Both the position numbers and the translations under genes were made by a program. A DNA stretch of 64,000 nt from Natronosalvus sp042663485 (GTDB taxonomy: Archaea; Halobacteriota; Halobacteria; Halobacteriales; Natrialbaceae), in NCBI GenBank assembly GCA_042663485.1, contig JBHTAF010000001.1; one strand, 5' to 3'. This document shows, one piece after another, positions 1 to 9,410 of the stretch (position 1 is the first letter of the stretch; every line of letters starts with the position of its first letter). Below the pieces are notes generated by a model, which saw nothing but the letters and a program-made list of their open reading frames with translations, ran no database searches and was not told the DNA's origin.

Positions 1-160
1 GCTCCCAGCACTCCGGCCAGTTCTCCTCGAACTCCTCGTAAATCCCCGGATCACTCACGTTCGCTTGCTCGACGAACGACGACGGCGGCTCGTACGTCTC
101 CCCCTCGGCTAACCGTGCCTCGAGTTCGGTTCCCTCCTCAGTATCTGGTTCCTCGGCCAT
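1..160 (-). CDS. acs: Acetate--CoA ligase (acetyl-CoA synthetase), N-terminal fragment
   Basis: Reading the minus strand from the ATG at 158-160 gives about 53 residues that run off the left edge. The segment PPSSFVEQANV followed by a Tyr/Glu-rich stretch ending near FEENWPECWE matches the N-terminal cap of haloarchaeal AMP-forming acetyl-CoA synthetases, which activate acetate to acetyl-CoA with ATP in the cytoplasm. The acidic leader MAEEPDTEEGTELEARL is typical of haloarchaeal versions. No catalytic motif lies inside the window, so the call rests only on the N-terminus; other acyl-CoA synthetases share this cap. Confidence 0.72.
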   Translation of the reverse strand, partial: MAEEPDTEEGTELEARLAEGETYEPPSSFVEQANVSDPGIYEEFEENWPECWE

Positions 161-387
161 GACTAGTGCAAACATCGGGCATGAGCGGGATAAACGTTAT
201 CCTCGTCGCCGTTTCTCGTGGCGATTTTGGGTCGTCGGCGCGACGAGAGCGATTCCCCGCTCGGCGCGGCAGTTCTCGAGCAAGCGTATGTCTCCGATTC
301 CGGCGGCGGAGTCCGGCGCAGCAAAAGAAGTGCGTCGGCGATCAGTACGTGGAGTCAGGTCCGTGGAAAGCGACCGATGAAAGGAAT

Positions 388-2964
388 TCAGATCCGCTCG
401 CCCGCCACAAACGCGAACGCGAGCGCAGCGAGTCCGAGGACGACGGCCGCTAGGCCCACTGGGGTCGCACCCGACATCGCCACCGTTCCACCGGCGACGA
501 CGCCGGCGCTGCCGCCACCGACGGCTACGATCCGAACGAGGTCGGCGTTCTCGGTCGGTTTCGATTCCTCGGACTGCACATCGAGGTCGTCGACCGCCAA
601 CGCGAGTGTCTCGAGGCGGTCGGCCTGGACCGACTGCTGGTTTTCGATGGCCTCGAATCGGTCCAACTGGCCCTCTCGTTCGTCGGCCAGTGCGTCGATC
701 TGTTCGGTCACCGTGGCTCCCGAATCGACCGAGGATTCGACGTCCGCGAGGCGGTCTGCGAGTGCGGACGTTCCTTCCTCGAGCGACGACTCGATCGATT
801 CGACGCGCTCGAGTGCCGCCACCGCGCGTTCGTCGGTTGACTCGATCCGATCGTCGCGCTCGGACGCGTCCGCCTCGAGCGCGGAGACTGCGTCGTCGAG
901 ACTCGATACGTCGTTCTCGAGGGCGGTAACAGCGTTTCGGGTCGTCTCGAGGTCGTCGGATTGAGACTCGAGTGCTGCCGCCTGATCCTCGAGAACGACT
1001 TCCATCTCGCGAACGGTGACCACCTGTTCGTCGACTTCCGCCTCGACGTCGTGAATCGCCGTCCCGTGGTCCTCCAGTGTGGTCTCGACAGCGTCGACCC
1101 TCTGGGTGACGTGCTCGATGTCCAACGAGACCGACTCAACTGCCGCGGTGGCGGTGTCGACGTCCCGGACCGCCTCGTCGAGGTCCGATCGGACGGCCTC
1201 GATCGCGTCGTCCGAGGGGACCGTCTCTTCGAGCGCTGAGAGGTCATCCTCGAGGGACGATACGCTGTCGGCGAGTTCGTCGCGGACCTGGGCCGCGTCC
1301 GAGAACCGCTCGTCGGTGTCGGACTTGAGCACCGAGAGGTCCGCCTCGAGTTCGTCCGCGGTCTCGGTGATCGATTCGACGGTTTGCTCGAGTCGACGAA
1401 CCGCTTCCAGCGTCGATTCCACGTCGTCCTCGACGGCCGTCAGCGACGTCTGCGTCGCGCGAGCGTCAAGCGCTGATTCGACGGATTCGAGGTCGTCGGC
1501 GAGCGCCTGGACCGCCGAACTGGTCGACTCCACCGCTTCGGTCGTCGACTCGAGGTCACCTGTAACGTCCTCGAGGCGGGTCTCGAGCGTATCAACGTCC
1601 TCGGTCGTCGCACTGGCGTCGGAGACGTCCTCGAGGTCGTCGGCGAGCGACTCGACGTCGGTCGTGATCGCCTCGACAGTCTCATCGATCCCCGAGATCG
1701 ACGAGTCCATCGCCGAAACCGTCGACTCGAGGGCCTCGAGGTCGCCGATCACTGTATCGATCTCGTCGTTTCTCGAGCCCAGGCGCTCGAACAGTTGCGT
1801 GATGGCGTCGTCACTTCGAGCGCGCTCGGTCTGGCTGGCCGCGTCGTCGAACGAGAGCGTGGTATCGGTATCGGTATCAGCACCGGACGACGCGCTCGCA
1901 CCTCCTCCCGCCTCCGCATCAGGCAAGGGCGACGAGGCGTCGACTGCCGCGTTCGACTGGCCGGAGTGGTGGCCGTGACCCCAGAGGACCCCCTCGTACG
2001 CGACGACGCCGTCTCTGGCGGCCTCGAGTGCACCTCGGACCGGGCTCTCGGCAGGGTTCTCGGCGAGGCGAACGCCGCGAATCGAGAACGGGAGCGACGC
2101 GGCGTCGAACCGGCCGCCGAGGAGGAACTCGATTCCAACGACCGCCTCGTCCCCGGCGACCGCGACGGGAACGCTGAGTCCTCGCTGGAAGTCGGCGTCG
2201 CCCGCACGAGCGCGTATCAGGGCGATCAGGTCGGCCACAAGTTCGTCGTGAGCCCGTGCGAGGGCGCTCTCGACGTCGCCGGTCGCCGCACTCGGATCGA
2301 GCGTGAAGCCCTCGAGGATCGCCGCTATCTGGTCGGGAGCGTGATCGGTCTGGGCGGCGGCGCGCTCGACGAGCCAGTCGCTCCCCCGTGCGAGCGAGCA
2401 GGTGAGCACCGGGACGCCGTAGTACGACAGGCCGACGCTCGTCGTCTGAGACTCGATGCAGACACCCAGCCCCGTGTAGTTGTCCTCGCCGAGTTGATCG
2501 TAGACGACGGCGAAGCCCTTGCCGATCGGCGTCGCCTCGTCGACGCACTCGGCGACGGCGGCCGCGACCGTCTCTCGCACCTCGGCCGCGGTTCCGTCGG
2601 TCTCGACGAGCGTTCCCGGCGTTGTGTACCAGCACTCCGTCGCGTCCGATCCATCCAAGACGGCGGCCACGAGCGTCTCGAGAGCGCGGCCGCACCACTC
2701 GTGCTCGAGCGTTCCGTTCGTGAACAACGGGACCGTTTCGTCGCCGTTCGCTCGGGCGGCTGAACGGGCCGCCCTCCCGACGAGGTACGTCGTTCCGTCG
2801 TGTTCGAACGACAGTTTCGATTGTTCTTCCTCCGGTACGTCTGCGCCGTCCACGCCGTCTTCGAGCGGGAACACCGCAGCCGGTTGACTCGTGACGACCG
2901 TCTCCGAGCCGTCGTCTCTCGCCGACCGGAGGGCCCCCGTTCCGATATCGAGACCGATAGCCAT
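388..2964 (-). CDS. Actin/Hsp70-fold protein with long coiled coil and C-terminal membrane anchor (salactin/volactin-like candidate)
   Basis: The 858-residue protein opens with MAIGLDIGTGALRSARDD, a phosphate-1 motif of the actin/Hsp70/FtsA ATPase superfamily. A second strand-loop near GLGVCIESQTTSVGL resembles the phosphate-2 loop with its glycines eroded, and VAVAGDEAVVGIEFLLGG could be the adenosine region. After about residue 390 the sequence becomes a very long acidic heptad-rich region up to about 800, rich in VESL/LEDDL/VTALE units. Residues 810-858 are hydrophobic (VGLAAVVLGLAALAFAFVAG) and end in GERI, so the protein is probably tail-anchored. Haloarchaea have described actin homologues (salactin, volactin) that affect cell shape and growth; whether this is an orthologue cannot be told here. 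It is likely a single-gene unit. Confidence 0.6.
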   Translation of the reverse strand: MAIGLDIGTGALRSARDDGSETVVTSQPAAVFPLEDGVDGADVPEEEQSKLSFEHDGTTYLVGRAARSAARANGDETVPLFTNGTLEHEWCGRALETLVAAVLDGSDATECWYTTPGTLVETDGTAAEVRETVAAAVAECVDEATPIGKGFAVVYDQLGEDNYTGLGVCIESQTTSVGLSYYGVPVLTCSLARGSDWLVERAAAQTDHAPDQIAAILEGFTLDPSAATGDVESALARAHDELVADLIALIRARAGDADFQRGLSVPVAVAGDEAVVGIEFLLGGRFDAASLPFSIRGVRLAENPAESPVRGALEAARDGVVAYEGVLWGHGHHSGQSNAAVDASSPLPDAEAGGGASASSGADTDTDTTLSFDDAASQTERARSDDAITQLFERLGSRNDEIDTVIGDLEALESTVSAMDSSISGIDETVEAITTDVESLADDLEDVSDASATTEDVDTLETRLEDVTGDLESTTEAVESTSSAVQALADDLESVESALDARATQTSLTAVEDDVESTLEAVRRLEQTVESITETADELEADLSVLKSDTDERFSDAAQVRDELADSVSSLEDDLSALEETVPSDDAIEAVRSDLDEAVRDVDTATAAVESVSLDIEHVTQRVDAVETTLEDHGTAIHDVEAEVDEQVVTVREMEVVLEDQAAALESQSDDLETTRNAVTALENDVSSLDDAVSALEADASERDDRIESTDERAVAALERVESIESSLEEGTSALADRLADVESSVDSGATVTEQIDALADEREGQLDRFEAIENQQSVQADRLETLALAVDDLDVQSEESKPTENADLVRIVAVGGGSAGVVAGGTVAMSGATPVGLAAVVLGLAALAFAFVAGERI

Positions 2965-3069
2965 GCGACCGGATGACGGGGTGGCCTCTTTGCCTTTTGG
3001 CTCAAAATACCAGAATTGAAAATCAGCGCGTCGCGAAACGCGGATCGGCCGTCGCTCGCTGTCGTCCGA

Positions 3070-4038
3070 TCAGAGGGGCTCGAGACCGTTTTCGGCCCGC
3101 AAGACGTCGATGTACTCCCGGAACCCGGTCTCGAGGTCGTACTCGGGGTCGTACCCCAGGTCGTCCTTCGCGGCAGTCATGTCGAGTTTCTGCGTCCACG
3201 GGAGCTCGCCCTCGTCGGACACCTCGAGGTCGGCGTCGGGGACGATGGATTCGACCGTCTCGGCGGCCTCGCGGATGGTCGCCACGGTCCCGCGAACGTT
3301 GTAGACGCGACGAGAGAGGCGCTCGTCGGGGGCGAACGTCGCCTTGCGGAACGCCTGGGCGATGTCGCGGACGTACTGCCAGTCGATTACCTGGTCGCCA
3401 TACTCCACGCTGAACGGCTCGCCGAGGGCGGGCTTCTCGATGATGTTCGCCAGGAACGCGGAGCCCCCGGTCTCGCGGTAGGGGCCGTACGCGACGGTCG
3501 GGCGGAGCGCGACGTGGGAGACGCCGTGGTCCTCGTAGTACACTCGCGCCTGGTGTTCGTTGTACTCCTTGGTCGCCCCGTAGAGCGTGTCGGGGTAGAC
3601 GAGGTCGTCCTCGGTGACCCAGCCGTCGTTTTCCGTGTAGTTCGTCGGCGGCGCGAACACCGCGGCCGAGGACGCCCAGGCGACGCGCTCGACCTGGTCG
3701 TCGAGGATTCGAGCGGCTTCGAAGACGTTGTTCGTCCCCTCGATGTTGACGGTCATCGCCGCGCGGGGGTTCTCGCGCGCGGTAGTCGTCAGCAGCGCTG
3801 CGAGGTGGACGATGTGCGTCGCGCCGGTCTCGCGAACGGCGCCGATGACGTCGGTCACCTCGGAGACGTCCCCGCGGCGGATGTCGACGTCGTCGGCGAC
3901 GCCGAGTTTCTCGAGGATCCGCGGATCGGTCGAGAGGTCGAACGCGACGACGTCGTGACCCGCTTCGACCAGGTCCTCGACGACGTACGAACCGATGAAT
4001 CCCGTGCCACCCGTGACGAGTACTGTGTCCGCAGACAT
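3070..4038 (-). CDS. NAD-dependent epimerase/dehydratase (extended SDR)
   Basis: A 322-residue Rossmann protein starting MSADTVLVTGGTGFIGSYVV. The GGTGFIG nucleotide loop lies at the N-terminus and the active-site YGATK gives the Tyr-xxx-Lys pair of extended short-chain dehydrogenases. A Ser-rich strand WASSAAVF supplies the catalytic Ser region. The family acts on nucleotide sugars or related NAD(P)-linked substrates; the substrate here is not evident. An upstream in-frame ATG at 4080 would add 14 basic residues unlike the family, so I chose 4038. No sugar-biosynthesis neighbours narrow the role. Confidence 0.82.
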   Translation of the reverse strand: MSADTVLVTGGTGFIGSYVVEDLVEAGHDVVAFDLSTDPRILEKLGVADDVDIRRGDVSEVTDVIGAVRETGATHIVHLAALLTTTARENPRAAMTVNIEGTNNVFEAARILDDQVERVAWASSAAVFAPPTNYTENDGWVTEDDLVYPDTLYGATKEYNEHQARVYYEDHGVSHVALRPTVAYGPYRETGGSAFLANIIEKPALGEPFSVEYGDQVIDWQYVRDIAQAFRKATFAPDERLSRRVYNVRGTVATIREAAETVESIVPDADLEVSDEGELPWTQKLDMTAAKDDLGYDPEYDLETGFREYIDVLRAENGLEPL

Positions 4039-4170
4039 TATCACGAATCTCCATCGTAGACGGCAAAAGCGTTCTGACATGGCGCCGTGGCTCGAGGCCG
4101 TGTTGCGAACACCCGAGAGTCGACGTACTGACCTGGATTGGACGAAAGAACCTCGAGATCTGGGGGACGG

Positions 4171-4971
4171 TTACGAACTGGCGACTCGAGTCGACTCGCC
4201 GAGGCGCACGTCGTCGCCGACCGAGAGGGTGGTTTCCCACTGGTCGTTGGGGACCCTCGTGTTGACCATAAGTCGGAAGTAGTGGTCGAACCAGTCCGAC
4301 CCGGCCCACGACGGGAGCGTCGCTTCCCGGCGTTCGACGAACGTCCCGCGAAAACCAGGGGTGTCCTCACCCGTGTCCGGATCACGCGTCGGTACGACGC
4401 AGCGCTGGCAGGGGTTGATTCCCAGAAGCGTCACGTCGCCGAGTTCGAACGCGACCGCCCGGCCCGGCCGGTCGTACAGGCGATCCTCCCAGAACGCCTC
4501 GTCGGCGTTGACCTCGAGGTTCGCCCGCAGACGCCGGCGTATCTCGTCGACGTCGATGCCCTCGTACCAGTCGGCGACGGCCTCGAGCGTCTCCATGCTG
4601 ATGACCGTCGGCCCGGAGGCGTCGGTGTCGTCCGGGAACCCGCCTTCGTCGTCACAGACGACCTGGACGGGGTAGCCGAAGAAGTCCGTGAGCCACGACT
4701 CGAGTGAATCCCGGTCGACGTCGAGGTGGTAGGTTCGCGTCTTTCCGCCTCGTTCGCCGATCGCGACCGTCTTCCGCTCGAGGTCGTACTCCGTGTGCAA
4801 CCGGTGGACTGCCCGCTCGCGCTTTCCGTTGACGTACGCGTCGGACTCGTCGACGATCGCGTACCGTCGGTCCCACTCGAGCGCTCCGTTTGCACCAATC
4901 TGGGCCGCATCCACGGAAACGGGATCGAGTGACTTGATCGGGTAGACGGAGAGCCGCTCGAGGTGTGCCAT
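4171..4971 (-). CDS. MOSC domain protein (molybdenum cofactor sulfurase C-terminal type)
   Basis: About 266 residues. The N-terminus AHLERLSVYPIKSLDP is the MOSC N-terminal beta-barrel signature with the conserved YPIKS. NPCQRCVVPTRDPDTGE in the second half holds the Cys and Arg typical of the MOSC domain that binds sulfur or molybdenum cofactor. Family members (YcbX, mARC-like) take part in Moco-dependent reduction of N-hydroxylated compounds or in sulfur carriage. The first two codons are both ATG; I use the second. Its partner oxidoreductase is not visible nearby. Confidence 0.85.
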   Translation of the reverse strand: MAHLERLSVYPIKSLDPVSVDAAQIGANGALEWDRRYAIVDESDAYVNGKRERAVHRLHTEYDLERKTVAIGERGGKTRTYHLDVDRDSLESWLTDFFGYPVQVVCDDEGGFPDDTDASGPTVISMETLEAVADWYEGIDVDEIRRRLRANLEVNADEAFWEDRLYDRPGRAVAFELGDVTLLGINPCQRCVVPTRDPDTGEDTPGFRGTFVERREATLPSWAGSDWFDHYFRLMVNTRVPNDQWETTLSVGDDVRLGESTRVASS

Positions 4972-5028
4972 CAACGAGGAGTAGCGATCAGCGGATAAAT
5001 AAATTCGCGAAGCTATCGATGCGGCGAC

Positions 5029-6774
5029 TTATTCGTGGAGACCGCCGACCTCGTCGTAGAACGACGACGAGAGCTGGTCGGCCATCTCCTCGTCGGGGTC
5101 GATCCGGACGTCGACGACCGTCGGCACCGATGCAGCCTTCGTGTCCGCGATGGCATCCTCGAGGTTCGCGGGGTCGGTGACCTGGACGCCCTCTCCGCCG
5201 AGCGCCTCCGCCACACCGACGAAGTCCGTGTCGTGGAAGTGCGCGCCGGGGATGGCGTCGTCCATCTGGCGAACCATGCCCAGCGAGGTGTCGTTGAGGA
5301 CGACGAACGTCGGCGCGACGTCGCAGTCCACGGCAGTCTCGAGGGCCGTCATCGTCATGGCGAAGCCGCCGTCCCCGGCGACGCAGATGGCGTCCTTCCC
5401 GAGGAGGGCACCCGTGACGGCGGCTGGCGCCGCCCACCCCATCGCGCCGACGCCGCCACTCCCGTAGTAGCTTCCCGCCGTCTCGGTCTGGAGGTAGTTC
5501 AGGAGCCAGAAGCGGTTGTTTCCGGAGTCCGCAGTGACGACCGTGTCCTCGTCGACGACCGCCTCGATCGCCTTGCACACCCGCTGGGGTTTGATGGGTG
5601 TGCTCTCGGCCTCGCACGCGGGCACGTGGAAGTCGTCACGCGCTTCGGCCGCTCGCTCGAGCGCCCAGTCGTTTTCGGCGCCGCGGCCATCGCTCGCCTC
5701 GAGCAGCGCAGCGAGCGTTTCGCCGGCATCGCCGATCAGGCCGACGTCGGCCGGATAGACCCAGCCGGCGTTTCGCGAGTCGACGTCCGCGTGGATGATC
5801 GTCTGTTCGTCGGGGCGGATGAACGACTCGGCCTGCCAGTTCGTGTCCATCGGGTTCATCCGACAGCCGACGACGACCAGGACGTCCGCCTCGCTGACGA
5901 CGCGGTTCGCCCCCTCGTGGCCGAACGAGCCGATGACGCCTGCTGCGCGCTCGTGGGTCTCGGGAATCGTCGACTTGCCCAAATAGGAGGTGGCGACGAC
6001 GGCATCGTAGGCGTCGGCCACAGCCTCGAGTCGGTCGTAGGCGTCGGGCTCGCCGGTTTCATTGCCGCCAGCGCTCGCGTGAACGCCGTTACCGGCCAGG
6101 ATAACGGGGCGGTCGGCGTTCTCGAGCGCGTCCGCGGCGGCTTCGACGTCGCGGTCCGTCGGTCGGGAATCCCAGTTTCTGACCTGCGTCTCATCGTCCC
6201 AGAGACCGGGCGTGACGTCTTCGGGTAGGTCGTCCGTAATCGCCGAGCCGTCGAAGATGACGGCGCATGGGCCGTTCCGACCGGCGGTCGCGTGCTTGAA
6301 CGCGAGCTGAACCGTGCGGACGGTTTCCGGCGGCGTGCGCGGGAACCACCACTCCTTGGTCACGCCGTCGAGAATCTTCGGCAGCGAGAGGCCGCCGTAG
6401 TCGCCCCTGGACTGCTGATAGGGCGCGAGCGTGGAGTAGTCGCCGCGCTCGGAAGCCTCGGTGAGCACGACCATCGGCGAGGAGCCGAGACGGGCCTCCA
6501 TCTGGCCGATGGCGCCGAGACTGCCGATCCAGGGCCCCTGTCCGGCGAGTACAGCAGGGGAGCCGGTCATCCGGCCGTAGGCTTCGGCCATGACGCTCGC
6601 CTCGCGCTCGTCGCGCGGGCGGACGACCGTCACCTCGGTGTCCCGGTGGCCGATCGTCTCGAACACCTCGATGAGGCGCCCCCCAGGATAGCCGAAGACG
6701 TACTCGACGTCGAGCGCCTCGAGCGTGTCGACGACGCGGTCGGCGGTCGTCTGCGTGGAGTGCGTGTCGTCCAT
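5029..6774 (-). CDS. Thiamine-pyrophosphate enzyme, acetolactate-synthase-like
   Basis: About 581 residues with the three-domain layout of ThDP enzymes. The N-terminal pyrimidine-binding domain contains EYVFGYPGGRLIEVFE, where YPG is typical, the middle domain has GNGVHASAGG, and the C-terminal PP domain carries the metal site GDGGFAMTMTAL with a later N in VVLNDTSLGM. This resembles acetolactate synthase, glyoxylate carboligase and benzoylformate decarboxylase. No ilvN regulatory subunit or ilvC lies nearby, so a specialised decarboxylase or carboligase is as likely as valine/isoleucine synthesis. It starts 10 bp after the EthD gene, suggesting one transcript. I took ATG 6774 because the longer reading frame adds an Arg-rich, non-haloarchaeal leader. 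Confidence 0.8.
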   Translation of the reverse strand: MDDTHSTQTTADRVVDTLEALDVEYVFGYPGGRLIEVFETIGHRDTEVTVVRPRDEREASVMAEAYGRMTGSPAVLAGQGPWIGSLGAIGQMEARLGSSPMVVLTEASERGDYSTLAPYQQSRGDYGGLSLPKILDGVTKEWWFPRTPPETVRTVQLAFKHATAGRNGPCAVIFDGSAITDDLPEDVTPGLWDDETQVRNWDSRPTDRDVEAAADALENADRPVILAGNGVHASAGGNETGEPDAYDRLEAVADAYDAVVATSYLGKSTIPETHERAAGVIGSFGHEGANRVVSEADVLVVVGCRMNPMDTNWQAESFIRPDEQTIIHADVDSRNAGWVYPADVGLIGDAGETLAALLEASDGRGAENDWALERAAEARDDFHVPACEAESTPIKPQRVCKAIEAVVDEDTVVTADSGNNRFWLLNYLQTETAGSYYGSGGVGAMGWAAPAAVTGALLGKDAICVAGDGGFAMTMTALETAVDCDVAPTFVVLNDTSLGMVRQMDDAIPGAHFHDTDFVGVAEALGGEGVQVTDPANLEDAIADTKAASVPTVVDVRIDPDEEMADQLSSSFYDEVGGLHE

Positions 6775-6784
6775 GGTAGTCGGC

Positions 6785-7126
6785 TCAGTCGTCCTCCGAC
6801 GGGAGCGGCGTCTCGGTGACGTGGGCGGTCTCCTCGACGACCATCGTCTCGCTCGCCTCCATGTCGGCGAACGTCGCCGCGTCGGCCTGCACCTCCTGGC
6901 CCACATCGGACTCGAACGCGGCGGCCATCGCCGCGCCGTCCGCGAACGTCAGCCGGACGATGCCGTCGTACGCCGACTTCGAGGGATCGATCGGCGTCGA
7001 CGTGACGTACCGCTCGAGGCCGGGAAGATCAGACGCGAGGTCGGTGTGGTCGCCCAGCCAGCGCTCACAGAACTCCTCGTGACTGAGGTCGTCGTCGCGT
7101 ACCAGCAAGTTGACGAACGTGATCAT
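6785..7126 (-). CDS. EthD domain protein
   Basis: A 113-residue protein, MITFVNLLVRDDDLSHEEFCERWLGDHT..., with the EthD/dimeric alpha-beta barrel pattern: a strand ending in a charged turn, the FxxxWxxxH motif (FCERWLGDH), then LPGLERYV. Such proteins are small ferredoxin-like-fold dimers often found beside catabolic oxygenases or decarboxylases; their exact chemistry is usually unknown. It lies 10 bp upstream of the ThDP enzyme on the same strand, so the pair probably works on the same compound. An upstream ATG would add 24 basic residues and is rejected. Confidence 0.8.
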   Translation of the reverse strand: MITFVNLLVRDDDLSHEEFCERWLGDHTDLASDLPGLERYVTSTPIDPSKSAYDGIVRLTFADGAAMAAAFESDVGQEVQADAATFADMEASETMVVEETAHVTETPLPSEDD

Positions 7127-7345
7127 GTTCCGTGCGTGGCGTCTTCGGGTTCGACCTTTGCTCTGTCGGTCCGGTCCTCTCACTCGAGCAAGATACATTG
7201 TTTCGCCATCGAGTAAATTTGGACTACCTATCTCATTTCGAACATTGGATTTCGGGAGATTACTCTCCAGATAATCGCGACCAGAGAGCGCAAAATCGAG
7301 TTACTGAACCGGGTCGTAGAAATGGAGGCATACCGACTGGCAAAT

Positions 7346-7384
7346 CCTTCGGATTTATGTATCAGAGTGGTGGTTTTTCCTAGT
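7346..7384 (+). promoter_or_regulatory. Likely leaderless promoter of PEP carboxykinase
   Basis: The AT-rich box TTTATGTATC around 7353-7362 is centred about 28 bp before ATG 7385, the usual TATA-to-start distance for leaderless haloarchaeal transcripts. This spacing is the main reason for choosing 7385 over the ATG at 7322. Confidence 0.5.
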
Positions 7385-9019
7385 ATGTCCGAAACCGGGA
7401 CGCAGCCGCGTCACGTCCGTGAGTCCCTGGCCGATCCGAAGCGCGCCCCGAACGTCCAGTACTACGGCCCGGTGGGCTCGACGACTGTCGAGGAACCGCC
7501 CACCCATCGCACCGACGACGACCTGATCTCCGGGCTCCGTGAACTCGCCGCCGTCGACGAGACGACGACCGAGTTCGGCTCCGCGTCGTACGTGAGCGAG
7601 TTCCGGTCCAGAAGCGCCGATAGGACGAAAAACGCCGTCGATGACGACTTCGGTGAGACGGATTACGCCGTCATCGACCGGGCGACCGAGGCCGTCGAGA
7701 ACCGCGCGATGCTCTGTGTCGACCGGCTCGTCGGCACGCACCCGGAGGCGACGTTTTGCTGTCGACTGTACGTCCCGGTCGAGTACGCGCGAATCGCTCA
7801 CGGGTGGGCGATGCTGTTCGACCCGACCGACGGACGCGACCCGGATTTCGTCACGGTACAGGTTCCGGACGCGTCGGAGACGGCGATCCGAGTCCTCCCG
7901 GACGACGGGTTTACCGCCGTCGTCGGCAGCGACTACACCGGCGAAGCGAAGAAATCGTTCCTCCGGCTGTTCATGCACCGGGCGAAACGACTCGGGGGCC
8001 TCGGCCTGCACGCCGGCAGCAAGCGCGTTCGCGTGGCTCGAGCGGCCGACGACGACAGTGTCGAACCCGAGAACCACCTCGAACGCGAGGACGGAACCGA
8101 CGCCGACCCCGACCTCGAGACCGTCGGCCAACTCTTCATGGGGCTCTCAGCGACCGGAAAATCGACGCTCACAGCCCACGGCTGCTGGCTCGAGGCCCCC
8201 GAGGAGGCGGTCATGGTTCAGGACGACGTCTGTGCACTCCTCCCCGATGGATCGGTCGCCGGCAGCGAGGGCGGCGGCCTCTACGTGAAGACGCACGGCC
8301 TGGACGCCGACGAGCAACCGGGAATACACGCCGCAGTCACCGACGAATCGGCTGCGTTCGAGAACGTCGTCGTCGACGAAGACGGGACGGTCGACTTCGA
8401 CGACGACCGATACACGAAGAACGGTCGCGCCGTCATCCGGCGCTCGAAACTGCCCAGCGCGAGCGAGGACATCGACCTCGAGGACGTCGATCAGCTCTTT
8501 TTCATCACCCGGAACCCGCTGATGCCGCCGGTTGCCAGACTCGACGACGAACAGGCGGCGGTCGCGTTCATGCTGGGCGAATCGATCGAAACGAGCGCCG
8601 GCGACCCCGACCGCGCCGGCGAACGCATCCGGGTCGTGGGGACGAATCCGTTCATCATCGGTCCGGAAGGCGAGGAGGGGAACCGGCTGCGAGAGCTGGT
8701 CGCCTCGCTCGACCTCGAGTGCTACGTCGTGAACACGGGCACGGTCGGCTACCCCGACGCGAACTCGAGAGACGTCGGTGTAACCGAGTCCGTGACGATC
8801 CTGACCGAACTCGCACGAGGGACCGTCGAGTGGACCCGGGACGAGCAACTCGGCCTCGACGTCCCTGCGAACGTGCCCGGGATGGACGTCGAGGCGTTCC
8901 GCGTCGCAGACTACGTCGACGATTACGACGGCGAACTCGAGACCCTGCGCGAGGAGCGACGCGAGTACCTCGAGTCGTTCGAACGACTCGACCCGGAGAT
9001 CGTCGACGCGGTGTACTGA
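7385..9019 (+). CDS. pckA: Phosphoenolpyruvate carboxykinase (ATP)
   Basis: About 544 residues. The kinase P-loop GLSATGKSTL sits near residues 253-262 and is followed by the metal and nucleotide loop VMVQDDVCALL, as in ATP-type PEPCK. ARIAHGWAMLFDPTDG and RLFMHRAKRLGGLGLHAGSK are the N-domain substrate segments. The enzyme converts oxaloacetate and ATP to PEP and CO2, the entry step of gluconeogenesis from acetate or amino acids, which fits the acetyl-CoA synthetase at the window edge. The P-loop has Ala where many bacterial enzymes have Gly. It appears monocistronic. Confidence 0.9.
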   Translation: MSETGTQPRHVRESLADPKRAPNVQYYGPVGSTTVEEPPTHRTDDDLISGLRELAAVDETTTEFGSASYVSEFRSRSADRTKNAVDDDFGETDYAVIDRATEAVENRAMLCVDRLVGTHPEATFCCRLYVPVEYARIAHGWAMLFDPTDGRDPDFVTVQVPDASETAIRVLPDDGFTAVVGSDYTGEAKKSFLRLFMHRAKRLGGLGLHAGSKRVRVARAADDDSVEPENHLEREDGTDADPDLETVGQLFMGLSATGKSTLTAHGCWLEAPEEAVMVQDDVCALLPDGSVAGSEGGGLYVKTHGLDADEQPGIHAAVTDESAAFENVVVDEDGTVDFDDDRYTKNGRAVIRRSKLPSASEDIDLEDVDQLFFITRNPLMPPVARLDDEQAAVAFMLGESIETSAGDPDRAGERIRVVGTNPFIIGPEGEEGNRLRELVASLDLECYVVNTGTVGYPDANSRDVGVTESVTILTELARGTVEWTRDEQLGLDVPANVPGMDVEAFRVADYVDDYDGELETLREERREYLESFERLDPEIVDAVY

Positions 9020-9169
9020 CCGCTCAGCGCCTTCCCAAAGTGGTCTCGAGCGAGGAGGACTGACCTCGACTGCCTGATGTGAGGACGGAACTCGAGCGAA
9101 GGAGGTGGAGGTGGGCAGCACTTGCCGGTCACAGCTACTGTTATATGCACAGCGTTCTCATCGTGGGCA

Positions 9170-9340
9170 ATGAGCGTCCAGATGCAGAAACCAACGACGC
9201 GGGTATGCGAACGCTGTGGCCGGACGGAACGCTGGGACGACACCCAGTCCGCCTGGCAACACGCACCCGACGTTGAGCGCGGTCACCCCCACTGTATTCA
9301 CGAGTGGGACATCAACGGGTCGTTCACCCCCTACGAGTAA
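9170..9340 (+). CDS. Small zinc-ribbon-like HEWD family protein
   Basis: A 56-residue protein starting MSVQMQKPTTRVCERCGRTE. It has the pair CERC and a third Cys just before the C-terminal HEWDING motif (HCIHEWDINGSFTPYE), which gives the family its name in haloarchaea. The CxxC and later Cys/His residues suggest a single metal-binding knuckle. Function is unknown. A TATA-like TTATATGC near 9140-9147 lies about 27 bp upstream, so the gene is probably leaderless and monocistronic. Confidence 0.82.
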   Translation: MSVQMQKPTTRVCERCGRTERWDDTQSAWQHAPDVERGHPHCIHEWDINGSFTPYE

Positions 9341-9410
9341 CGCGACCGGTCTGTGCCCGAGGCCCGCCTCGAGGGCCCCACATGCCCCTGGCGAGCATCT
9401 AATATGGCTA

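Noticed and set aside
388..2964. Several long open frames on the opposite strand and other frames of the actin-like gene
   Set aside because: They are antisense frames kept open by high GC and TCGA-rich codons; they are Arg/Ser/Pro-rich, carry no family motif and overlap a clear gene.
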